Shown: one piece after another, positions 1 to 6,655 of the stretch
Layout of the letters: each line of letters starts with the position of its first letter
Position numbering within the stretch: the first letter of the stretch is position 1
Assembly (NCBI GenBank): GCA_036803245.1
Contig: DAIRUQ010000061.1
Coordinates: 1 to 16,628 of the forward strand
Length of the DNA stretch: 16,628 nucleotides
Direction: 5' to 3'
From: DAIRUQ01 sp036803245
Lineage (GTDB): Bacteria; Chloroflexota; Anaerolineae; UBA1429
Notes under the pieces: model-generated
Database searches by the model: none
Told to the model about the DNA's origin: nothing
The model's input: only the letters and a program-made list of their open reading frames with translations
Made by a program: the position numbers and the translations under genes

Positions 1-5
1 TCGGG

Positions 6-35
6 TTGACACGGATCCCTCACCCGCCGCATAAT
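6..35 (+). promoter_or_regulatory. Sigma70-type promoter for the TPR gene
   Basis: A perfect -35 box TTGACA (6-11) is followed after 18 bases by CATAAT (30-35), five of six matches to the -10 consensus. Transcription would begin near 42, about 36 bases before the GTG at 78. The TTG that would give the longest reading frame lies inside this -35 box, which argues against that start. Confidence 0.72.
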
Positions 36-77
36 GGCGACCGTGCATCCAAAGACCAGAGGTGGGATCGGGGTACG

Positions 78-1219
78 GTGCTTGATCTGACGTTGCGTGG
101 CCAATGTGATCGCGCCAGCCGTCTGCTGGCCGAGAACCGCACGGTTGAGGCGGAGCTCGCCTGCCGGCGCGTCTTGACCGCCTATCCCCACTATATCCGG
201 GCCTATGGCATCCTCGGAGAGACGTCGATCGCTCGCGGGGACTATGAGCGAGCCACGGGCGTCTACCAGCGCGTGCTCGGCGCCGATCCCGAGAACACGC
301 TGGCCTACACCCAGCTCTCGCGCCTATTCGAGGCACGGGGGGTTCTGGACGAGGCCATCTGGCATTTGGAGCGTGCCTTTGAGCTCGAGCCTGGCAGCCA
401 CGCCATCCGCACCAATCTAGGTCGCCTGTACCAAGCGCGGAGCATCCCGGTACACGGCCGGCTCAGGATGAACCGCGCCGCCTTGGCGCGCTGCTATATG
501 CGCGGGCACCTTTATGATAAGGCCGCACAGGAGCTGGGCCCACTCGCGCGTGAGTTCGAGGGCCGCCTCGACCTGCTCACGGCCTTGGCGGAAGCGCTAT
601 GGTATGATGGCCAGACGGAACGGGCTGAGCGCATCTGCCAGGAGATCCTGGCTTCGGCGCCCTACTGCCTCAAGGCGTGCCTGATCCTGGGCCGAATCTG
701 GCTCGGATCGGACCGCGATCAAGAGGCGCGAACGCTGCTTCAGCAGGCCCAGGCCCTGGACCCCGAGAATCAGGTGGCCAGCAATCTCTTTGGCAGCGCC
801 ACACCCTTGCCCCGACGCACGCCGCGCGTGCCTCTGGAACCCGACCGCGAGGACGCCGAGAGTGCCGAGGAGCAAGACGAGGTCGACGTCCCCTACCACG
901 TGGTAGAGGACTCGCAGGAAGAGCCCGCGCCCGAGCCCGAGACGAGCAGCGCCGTCCGGCCCGTTCAGGAGATGGCCCGCCGCCTGGGCAAGCTACTCCG
1001 CCCAAGATCGACGGCCGAGCCCCCAACCGAGACAGAGGGCGCCGCGCCCGCCAGCGAGACCAAGGAACCCACCCCGACGGCCGACAGCGAGGAGGCCCCC
1101 TCTCTGCCCGAGACGCAGGGGTGGCAGAGCAAGTCCTTGATGGATGTGCTGGACGAGTACGTGGACGAGCACCCCGAGGATACCGAGGCGCGGCTGGATC
1201 TGGCCCGGCGCTACCGCGA
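78..1219 (+). CDS. TPR-repeat protein, 3' end lost in assembly gap
   Basis: About 380 residues are visible before the N run. Residues roughly 10-240 form about six tetratricopeptide repeats, with typical pieces such as YGILGETSIARGDYERA and HLERAFELEPGSHA, so the protein is probably a scaffold for protein-protein contacts. A long Pro/Glu/Ala-rich acidic linker follows, interrupted by a short basic helix (EMARRLGKLLRPR), and a new helical repeat block (SLMDVLDEYVDEHPED) starts just before the gap. No signal peptide or catalytic motif is seen. I chose GTG at 78 because the N-terminus then reads MLDLTLRGQCDRA, as I recall for related Chloroflexota proteins, and because a promoter covers the more upstream TTG at 6. 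The frame is open to the first base, so a longer form is not excluded. The specific function is unknown; the TPR fold is certain. Confidence 0.85.
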
Positions 1220-1319
1220 NNNNNNNNNNNNNNNNNNNNNNNNNNNNNNNNNNNNNNNNNNNNNNNNNNNNNNNNNNNNNNNNNNNNNNNNNNNNNNNNN
1301 NNNNNNNNNNNNNNNNNNN
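1220..1319. other. Assembly gap (100 Ns)
   Basis: Exactly 100 consecutive N bases, the usual placeholder for a scaffold join, so the true distance is unknown. It removes the 3' end of the TPR gene and the first few codons of ndk. The apparent single frame across it is accidental. Confidence 0.97.
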
Positions 1320-1760
1320 ACCCTCGTCATCATCAAGCCGGATGCCGTGCAGCGCGGGCTGATCGGTGAGATCACCACCCGCCTCGAACGTCGCGGCCTC
1401 AAGCTGGTCGGCATGAAGCTCATGCGAATCGATCAGGATCTGGCCGAGCGCCACTATGGCATCCATCGTGGCAAGCCCTTTTTCGAGGGGTTGATCCGCT
1501 ACATCACCTCGGCGCCGGTCGTCGTTATGGCCTGGCAGGGACCCAGCGCTATCGAGATGGTGCGGGCCACCATGGGCGCCACCAACCCACTGCAAGCTAC
1601 CCCGGGGACCATTCGGGCCGACTATGCCCTAGAGATCGGCCGCAACCTGGTGCACGGGTCCGACGGACCCGAGACGGCCGCGCATGAGCTGTCGTTGTTC
1701 TTCCAGCCCGAGGAGCTACTCTCCTGGGAGCGTGATACCGATCGCTGGATCAACGAATAA
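1320..1760 (+). CDS. ndk: Nucleoside diphosphate kinase, start lost in gap
   Basis: Transfers the terminal phosphate of ATP to nucleoside diphosphates through a phosphohistidine, balancing cytosolic (d)NTP pools. The visible 146 residues begin at TLVIIKPDAVQRG, which normally follows only about three residues after the initiator Met, so almost the whole protein of about 150 residues is present. Hallmarks in order: the KPD loop near the start, HYGIHRGKPFF, the arginine in VRATMGATNP, GTIRADY, and the active-site histidine in NLVHGSDGP. It ends in the usual C-terminal LFF...W segment. The start codon lies in the N run; the link to the upstream TPR frame is an artefact. A hairpin terminator follows 26 bases after the stop. 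Identification is very secure. Confidence 0.95.
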   Translation, partial: TLVIIKPDAVQRGLIGEITTRLERRGLKLVGMKLMRIDQDLAERHYGIHRGKPFFEGLIRYITSAPVVVMAWQGPSAIEMVRATMGATNPLQATPGTIRADYALEIGRNLVHGSDGPETAAHELSLFFQPEELLSWERDTDRWINE

Positions 1761-1784
1761 CACCTCTCGCCGACATCGGCGTCC

Positions 1785-1813
1785 ACGAGGGAGCCTTCAG
1801 GCTCCCTCGTCTT
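1785..1813 (+). terminator. Hairpin terminator after ndk
   Basis: An 11-bp perfect stem (1785-1795 ACGAGGGAGCC with 1800-1810 GGCTCCCTCGT) closes a TTCA loop and is followed by a short, weak T-rich tail (CTTG). It lies between the ndk stop and the EamA gene. A smaller inverted repeat, CGCCG/CGGCG at 1768-1781, precedes it. Confidence 0.8.
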
Positions 1814-1850
1814 GCGGTCAGGGCGAGTCACTGCCTACAAGGGAGGCCTG

Positions 1851-2777
1851 GTGAGCGTTACGCTGTACGCGCTCCTTTTGGTCCTGGGAGCCATCTGGGG
1901 CGCCTCGTTTCTCATGATCAAGGTGGCCGGACAGGCCTTTGCGCCGCTGACGCTCGCCTTTCTACGGGTGCTGATCGGCTCCGTCTGCCTCCGCCTTATG
2001 TTGCATGGCCGCGGCATCGAGCCGCCCCGTGGCCCCTTGGCACGACGCAGGTTCGCCGTGGTGGGCCTGTTCAGCATCTTTGTCCCCTTTGCCTTGATCT
2101 CTTGGGGCACCATGCGTATCCCGAGTGGCTCGTCGGCCATCCTGAACGGCACCATGCCGCTCTTTACCGCCATCGTGGCGCACCTCGTTGGTGAAGCCCG
2201 CCTCACCTGGCGGAGCGCGGCCGGTGTTCTGGTCGGCTTTGTGGGCGTGGTGGTGCTGGCGCTGCCCCACCTCCGCGGTGGCATGCTGGAGGGCCTGTGG
2301 GGCCAACTGGCGGTCCTGGTCGCGGCGATGAGCTATGGCGTCGGCATCGTATATGCCCGGCGCAAGGTTAACCAGTGGCCTCCCCTGGCCGCGGCCTACG
2401 GGCAGGTCGCCTACGGCTGCGCATGGCTGCTGCCCTTTGCCCTGCTGGAAAAGCCCTGGCAGGCGACCCCCACCCTGCCCGCGGTGGTCAGCCTGGTAAT
2501 CCTGGGAGCGGTGGGCACCGCCATCGCCTATGCCATCTACTATGAGCTCTTGGCCAAGGGCGGCGCCACCTTTACCGCCATGGTCACCTATATCGTCCCT
2601 CCATTTGGTCTGGTGTGGGGATGGGCTATCCTTCAGGAGACGCTGACTTGGTACACGTTGCTGACGCTAGCGTTGATCGTTGTCGGGCTGTTGCTGGCAC
2701 GCTCGCCCAGGAAGAGCCACTCGGCCGCGCCAGCGCCAGAGGGGGTGATCTCCCATGCCGAAAGTGGCGCTGAATAA
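1851..2777 (+). CDS. EamA-family (DMT) inner-membrane transporter
   Basis: A 308-residue polytopic membrane protein of the drug/metabolite transporter superfamily. Two EamA repeats are seen, roughly residues 4-127 and 137-270, together giving about ten membrane segments, the family's usual size and fold. Typical features are the N-terminal GAIWGASFLMIKVA, the helix-end motif GSSAILNGTMPLFTAIVA, and in the second half AYAIYYELLAKGGA followed by TYIVPPFGLVWGW. Members export amino acids, nucleobases or other metabolites; the substrate cannot be read from sequence. GTG at 1851 is chosen because GGGAGG at 1841-1846 sits just before it and because the protein then opens directly with the first membrane helix; a TTG at 1812 would add 13 polar residues and overlaps the terminator tail. 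Its last 23 bases overlap the next gene, suggesting coupled translation. Confidence 0.9.
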   Translation: MSVTLYALLLVLGAIWGASFLMIKVAGQAFAPLTLAFLRVLIGSVCLRLMLHGRGIEPPRGPLARRRFAVVGLFSIFVPFALISWGTMRIPSGSSAILNGTMPLFTAIVAHLVGEARLTWRSAAGVLVGFVGVVVLALPHLRGGMLEGLWGQLAVLVAAMSYGVGIVYARRKVNQWPPLAAAYGQVAYGCAWLLPFALLEKPWQATPTLPAVVSLVILGAVGTAIAYAIYYELLAKGGATFTAMVTYIVPPFGLVWGWAILQETLTWYTLLTLALIVVGLLLARSPRKSHSAAPAPEGVISHAESGAE

Positions 2778-3327
2778 CCGCCACGAGAAAGCCAGCCTAG
2801 CCCAACGTATTGGCCGGGTCTGGCTGGTCTATCTTCGAGGCCAGATTCTCTGCGCGCTAGGCATCGGCGCGCTCACCTGGATCGTGGGCAGCGGCCTGGG
2901 GCTGCCAGGAGCTCTGTGGCTGGGGCTTTTTGCCGGCTTGATGGAGACCGTGCCCCACGTCGGCCCGCTGATCGCAGCTGTGCCGGCAGTCATCGTGGCG
3001 CTGGTGTTCGGATCCAGTGTCATCACCACCATCCCCAACTGGTCGTTTGCCCTGATCATCGCTGGCGTCTACCTGGCCATCCAGCAGGTGGGGTCCTTGA
3101 TCATCCAGCCCAAGGTGCTGGGGCAGGAACTCGACCTGCCGCCGCTGGCGGTTCTGGTGGCCGTGGCGGCCGGGGCCGCCTTGGCGGGCATTGCAGGGCT
3201 CTACCTGGCGGTTCCTCTCCTAGCCACCGCTCGGGAGGTGGTGCTTTATGTCAAGGAACACCGCCGAGGCGATAAAGGGCAACGTGGCGCCGCGGCGAAC
3301 GTTGCGCCGCCGCCAGATCTCGAGTAA
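2755..3327 (+). CDS. AI-2E/PerM-family transporter, C-terminal half only
   Basis: The 190 residues match only the C-terminal half of AI-2E (UPF0118/PerM) permeases, which normally have about 340-380 residues. The family core is clear: VYLRGQILCALGIGALTW, then GLFAGLMETVPHVGPLIAA, then a long helix pair ending in IIQPKVLGQELDLPPLAV and GLYLAVPLLATAREVV. The first membrane helices and the large soluble loop usually upstream are missing. The frame nevertheless opens cleanly at ATG 2755 with a G-rich Shine-Dalgarno-like stretch (AGAGGGGG) nine bases before it, and overlaps the end of the EamA gene by 23 bases. No frameshifted remainder of the N-terminal half precedes it, since that space is EamA coding sequence. 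It may be a genuine short permease, a half that assembles as an oligomer, or a 5'-deleted remnant kept in frame. Substrate unknown. Confidence 0.8.
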   Translation: MPKVALNNRHEKASLAQRIGRVWLVYLRGQILCALGIGALTWIVGSGLGLPGALWLGLFAGLMETVPHVGPLIAAVPAVIVALVFGSSVITTIPNWSFALIIAGVYLAIQQVGSLIIQPKVLGQELDLPPLAVLVAVAAGAALAGIAGLYLAVPLLATAREVVLYVKEHRRGDKGQRGAAANVAPPPDLE

Positions 3328-3337
3328 GGTAAGGGTT

Positions 3338-3353
3338 GACTGGATCGCCAGTC
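3338..3353 (+). repeat. Short inverted repeat before rhaM
   Basis: GACTGG (3338-3343) and CCAGTC (3348-3353) form a perfect 6-bp inverted repeat around ATCG, in the 59 bases between the permease stop and rhaM. It could be a small operator or an intercistronic hairpin. The nearby TTGACT (3336-3341) has no matching -10 box at normal spacing. Confidence 0.35.
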
Positions 3354-3386
3354 GCTACGCACAGGATTCCCAACTAGGAGGTACCC

Positions 3387-3707
3387 ATGCAACGGATCGG
3401 CTTTATTCTCAAGGTCAAAGAGGACATGATCGAGGAATACAAGCGCCGCCATGCCAACGTCTGGCCCGAGATGCAGCAGGCCCTGCACGAGACCGGCTGG
3501 CATAACTATACCCTGTTCATGCGCGAGGATGGCTTGCTCTTTGGTTACCTGGAAACGCCCGACTTTGATGCGGCCAAGGCCGGCATGGCCGAACAAGAGG
3601 TCAACGCCCGATGGCAGGCCCAGATGGGGGATTTCTTTGAGGCGCTGGAGGGACAGGCCCCCGACGAGGCCATGACGCCGATGGAGATCGTGTTCCATCT
3701 CGATTAG
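3387..3707 (+). CDS. rhaM: L-rhamnose mutarotase
   Basis: A 106-residue cytosolic enzyme that interconverts the alpha and beta anomers of L-rhamnose, supplying the anomer used by rhamnose isomerase. The dimeric alpha/beta-barrel (ferredoxin-like) family signature is complete: MQRIGFILKVKED, then EEYKRRHANVWPEM with Tyr18, His22 and Trp26 at the expected active-site positions, NYTLFMREDGLLFGYLE, and the NARWQAQM tryptophan. The length equals the family norm of about 104. A strong AGGAGGT (3376-3382) lies just before the ATG. No other rhamnose gene (rhaA, rhaB, rhaD) is visible nearby, so it may serve a scattered pathway or another 6-deoxy sugar. A terminator hairpin follows it. Confidence 0.93.
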   Translation: MQRIGFILKVKEDMIEEYKRRHANVWPEMQQALHETGWHNYTLFMREDGLLFGYLETPDFDAAKAGMAEQEVNARWQAQMGDFFEALEGQAPDEAMTPMEIVFHLD

Positions 3708-3727
3708 CGTCCAGCACGAATGCGGCT

Positions 3728-3753
3728 ACAGGGCAGCCCCGCGGCTGCCCTGT
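3728..3753. terminator. Bidirectional terminator between convergent genes
   Basis: A perfect 11-bp stem (3728-3738 ACAGGGCAGCC with 3743-3753 GGCTGCCCTGT) and a CCGC loop sit in the 57 bases between the rhaM stop and the end of the leftward mutase gene. A long T run is absent on either side, so efficiency is uncertain, but its position serves both strands. Confidence 0.75.
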
Positions 3754-3764
3754 GTTGCTGGCGG

Positions 3765-5096
3765 TCACCAACCGGCCTCGCTCGCAAGCCGCCGCAGTTC
3801 CGAGGAAGCCGCCAGCACCTCAGCCTTGATCTCGGCCAGCACCGCCTCGGTGCGCGCCTCGAACCGCAGCGTGATCACCGGTTCGGTCACCGAGCGCCGT
3901 GCGAGGGCCCACCCCTCCCCAAAGAGCACCTTGACGCCATCCAGGTGGCGCCGCGGCCGGCCGGCAAAGGCGGCATCGAGATCAGCTAGGATCTCCTGGG
4001 CCGTCTCGGACCCACACGGCAGCCGCAGGTCCGGCGTGATGGGATAGCTGGGCACGCCCGCCATCGCCTCAGCTAGGGTGACGCACCTCTCCTCAAGGAG
4101 TTGGGCTAGCATCAACGTCGCATAGAGCGCGTCGTCGCGGCCCAGATCACCGAAAAAGTAGTGGCCGCTGATCTCGCCGCCGAGAACGGCGCCCTCGTCC
4201 TGCATCCGAGCCTTGATAAAGGCATGACCCGAGCGCTCCTCCAGCGGTATGCCGCTGGCTCGCTCCACAGCCTCTGGCACCACCAGCGAGCTCTTGAGAT
4301 CATAGACCACGCCGGCGCCAGGCCGTCCGGCCAAGGCATAAGCCAGCAACAGGGCAAAGACCCGGTCAGCCGGCAACACGCGGCCGAGCTCATCCACAAA
4401 GATGACACGATCGCCGTCGCCGTCATAAGCTGCGCCCCAAGCACCCGTCTGCGCGCAGGCGGCACTCAGGTCTCCAAGATGCTGCGCAACCGCCGGGTTG
4501 GGGTGACGCGCGCGAAAGGTGCCGTCAGGCAGGCAGTGCAGTGGTTGGACGTCGAGGCCCACCCGACGCAGCACCATAGGCGCCAACCACCACATGGCGC
4601 CGGTCCCAGCGTCCACCACGACCGGCCGCCGCTCCAGCGCCAGGTCGCCGGCCATGGCGTCCGCATAGGGCGCCAGCGCCTCGGCCGTGCGGTAGGTTCC
4701 GCCCTGGCGTCGATGAGGCCCAGCGTGCTCGGCGATCCAGCTGATATCGTCGGGCGTCACTGGGCGGTCACCAAACATGACCTTGAACCCATTATAGCGC
4801 GGCGGGTTGTGAGACGCGGTCACCATCACCGCCCCGTAGGTTGCCAGCCGATCCTTGGCATCATAGAGCACCGGCGTCGGCACCACGCCGATATCCACCA
4901 CCCCTGCGCCGCCGGCGATCAGCCCGCGCACCAAGGCCCACTTGAGCGGAGACGAGCTGGGGCGCAGATCTGCACCCAGCACCAGGTCGCGGCCGGCCAA
5001 CCGCGCCGCGATGGCCCCTCCGATTGCCTCGGCCGTCGCCTCGTCCAACTCCTCGCCGTACACGCCACGGATATCACACGCCTTGTAGATGGTCAT
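3765..5096 (-). CDS. Phosphomannomutase/phosphoglucomutase
   Basis: A 443-residue alpha-D-phosphohexomutase that interconverts hexose 6-phosphate and 1-phosphate, feeding sugar-nucleotide synthesis. All four sites of the superfamily are visible: the N-terminal YKACDIRGVYG, the phosphoserine loop TASHNPPRYNGFK (Ser95), the Mg-binding DGDGDR (225-230), the sugar-specificity loop GGEISGHYFF, and the C-terminal phosphate-binding RRSVTEPVITLRFEA. In the last, the usual RxSNTEP is RxSVTEP. ATG at 5096 is chosen because it overlaps the upstream kinase stop as ATGA and has GAGGG about nine bases before it; a start 24 bases upstream would add an unconserved tail inside the kinase gene. Mannose versus glucose preference cannot be decided. 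It is the second gene of a leftward two-gene operon ending at the shared terminator. Confidence 0.93.
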   Translation of the reverse strand: MTIYKACDIRGVYGEELDEATAEAIGGAIAARLAGRDLVLGADLRPSSSPLKWALVRGLIAGGAGVVDIGVVPTPVLYDAKDRLATYGAVMVTASHNPPRYNGFKVMFGDRPVTPDDISWIAEHAGPHRRQGGTYRTAEALAPYADAMAGDLALERRPVVVDAGTGAMWWLAPMVLRRVGLDVQPLHCLPDGTFRARHPNPAVAQHLGDLSAACAQTGAWGAAYDGDGDRVIFVDELGRVLPADRVFALLLAYALAGRPGAGVVYDLKSSLVVPEAVERASGIPLEERSGHAFIKARMQDEGAVLGGEISGHYFFGDLGRDDALYATLMLAQLLEERCVTLAEAMAGVPSYPITPDLRLPCGSETAQEILADLDAAFAGRPRRHLDGVKVLFGEGWALARRSVTEPVITLRFEARTEAVLAEIKAEVLAASSELRRLASEAGW

Positions 5097-6550
5097 GCTA
5101 GATACCCTCGCTGCCGGCACGCCTCCACAAAGCGGCCATAGCCCTCTTGGTAAGCCTCCGCCCGATCGCTCCGCGGCCTCATCGGCGATCGTAATCGCAC
5201 CATGCTGGCCACGGCCTCGCCCACCGAAGCATAGTGACTTGCCCGCGCGGCGAGCATCGCGGCGCCCATAGCGCCCGCCTCATGCTGTGGCACCACCAGC
5301 TCCTTCCCGAGGACATCGGCACGGATCTGTAGGCCCGCGGCACTGCGCGATCCCCCGCCAGCACAGTAGATGCGTGGCCCCACCTCGGCGCCCAACGACG
5401 CCACGACCTCATAGGCCAGCCGCTCTACATAGGCTAGGCCTTCCAGGTAGGCAGCATACAGGGTTGCTTCGTCAGACGCCTGCCCCAAAGAGAAGCCTTC
5501 GGCCTCCGGCTGCACAAAGGGAAAACGCTCCCCCCGCCGCGTCAGCGGGTAGACCACCAGCCCGGTGGGCGAACGCTCCAGAGCGCTGGCGTTGAGCGCC
5601 TCTAGCCGATCGGCCCCAAAGCGCAACGTCAGGCAATCGGCGCCGGTGCTGCTGGCGCCGCCAGGCGACCAATGGCCGTCGGGATGCCGGTGGCAGTAGA
5701 TGCGCCCCTCTGGATCACGAACCAGCTCCGAAGTGACGCCTTTGAGGACCAAGGTTGTCCCTAGCGTCGAGTTCCAGTCGCCCAGTGAGGCCGCGCCACT
5801 GGCCAGCTGCGAAGCGTTGCCGTCGGTGGCGCCGGCCGCCACCATGGTGCGGGGCGACAGCCCGGTTGCCCGCGCCACGGCCGACGAGATCCTCCCCACC
5901 GCCTGGCCAGGCGCCACCACGCGCGGCAACATGGCACGCGCCACGCCCAGCTTCTCCCAGATAAAGGGGGGCCAGATAAGATCCACCACGTCATAGCCCC
6001 ACTTTAGCGCGCTGGTCCAGTCGGCCACGCCTGGCTCGCCAGTGAGCCAGCCGGTAACCAGATCCGCCGGGCTCAGCAGCCAGCGGGCGCGCTCCACGCG
6101 ACCTGGATCCGCTTGCGCCAGCCATACGGCCTTGGTCAACGCGTAAGAGGCTCCCATCCGCGTACCCATCTTGGTCTCCCACGCGGCGCTGGCCGCACGA
6201 ACGACAGGGACCACCTCGGCCGAGCGGGCATCCGAGTACATGATGGCATTGCCGACAGGCTCGCCCCGGGCATCGCAAAGGCAGAGCGTGCCCGAGGTAG
6301 AGGTCACGGCGACGGCGGCGATGGCGTCCGCAGCGACGCCCTGGTCGGCCAGCTTGCTCACCACGCCAGTCAGGCAGAGCTCTAGCGCCTCCCGCCACAT
6401 GCGAGGATCCTGTTCAAAGGCCCCCTCGCCCGTCGAAACCAGCGTCTCGGCTCCAAAGCTCTCGGTGACCTCGGCTTTGACCACGCCCGACAGGTCGGTT
6501 ACCATGGCCCGTGCACCCTGTGTGCCGACATCGATTCCCATTACCAGCAT
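5093..6550 (-). CDS. FGGY-family pentulose kinase, SePSK/AtXK1-like
   Basis: A 485-residue carbohydrate kinase of the FGGY/actin-ATPase fold that phosphorylates a sugar or polyol with ATP. Domain I opens with GIDVGTQGARAMV (phosphate 1 loop) and carries the linker MYSDARS and the block SPADLVTGWLTGEPGVADWT. GATDGNASQLASG contains the likely catalytic Asp243, and domain II has STLGTTLVLKG and the adenosine-binding AGGGSRSA. From memory, the pattern (TSGT, SDAR, GVADW..ALK, YPL..GERFPF) resembles the subfamily of cyanobacterial SePSK and Arabidopsis XK1, reported to act on D-ribulose, more than xylulokinase or rhamnulokinase. Substrate assignment is therefore an inference. ATG 6550 is preferred because GAGAGG lies eight bases upstream; a start 42 bases earlier would precede that site. 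Its stop overlaps the mutase start by four bases. Confidence 0.9.
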   Translation of the reverse strand: MLVMGIDVGTQGARAMVTDLSGVVKAEVTESFGAETLVSTGEGAFEQDPRMWREALELCLTGVVSKLADQGVAADAIAAVAVTSTSGTLCLCDARGEPVGNAIMYSDARSAEVVPVVRAASAAWETKMGTRMGASYALTKAVWLAQADPGRVERARWLLSPADLVTGWLTGEPGVADWTSALKWGYDVVDLIWPPFIWEKLGVARAMLPRVVAPGQAVGRISSAVARATGLSPRTMVAAGATDGNASQLASGAASLGDWNSTLGTTLVLKGVTSELVRDPEGRIYCHRHPDGHWSPGGASSTGADCLTLRFGADRLEALNASALERSPTGLVVYPLTRRGERFPFVQPEAEGFSLGQASDEATLYAAYLEGLAYVERLAYEVVASLGAEVGPRIYCAGGGSRSAAGLQIRADVLGKELVVPQHEAGAMGAAMLAARASHYASVGEAVASMVRLRSPMRPRSDRAEAYQEGYGRFVEACRQRGYLA

Positions 6551-6643
6551 GTACATCACCTCTCCGCGGCGCCATTCAGCCAGCCCGCCCATTCTATCCG
6601 CGCCGCCGCATCCGGGCTAGCGAGTCGCCGCGCCCACACAGAC

Positions 6644-6649
6644 GGAGGT
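6644..6649 (+). promoter_or_regulatory. Ribosome binding site fixing the GTG start at 6656
   Basis: GGAGGT at 6644-6649 stands six bases before GTG 6656 but 15 bases before the in-frame ATG 6665, so the GTG is the likely initiator of the UroD-like gene. Confidence 0.75.
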
Positions 6650-6655
6650 TCACCC

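Noticed and set aside
6..1760. One 584-residue TPR-NDK fusion protein
   Set aside because: The joining region is 100 Ns, and NDK begins at its natural N-terminus right after it. It is two genes in the same frame by chance.
1812..1841. TTGCGG-18-TACAAG as an EamA promoter
   Set aside because: Weak boxes; the -10 would touch the ribosome site and leave almost no leader. The -35 would lie in the terminator tail.
3336..3364. TTGACT as a -35 box for rhaM
   Set aside because: No -10-like hexamer occurs at 16-19 bases. rhaM is probably read from upstream, and the match lies in the small inverted repeat.
4161..5141. Long plus-strand open frame of 326 codons
   Set aside because: It lies opposite the phosphohexomutase gene, is rich in Arg, His and Pro, and has no recognisable motif. 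It is a shadow typical of GC-rich DNA.
6591..6619. Leftward TAGAAT as -10 box of the FGGY kinase operon
   Set aside because: TAGAAT is a fair -10 match, but no acceptable -35 box lies 16-18 bases upstream in the very GC-rich spacer.
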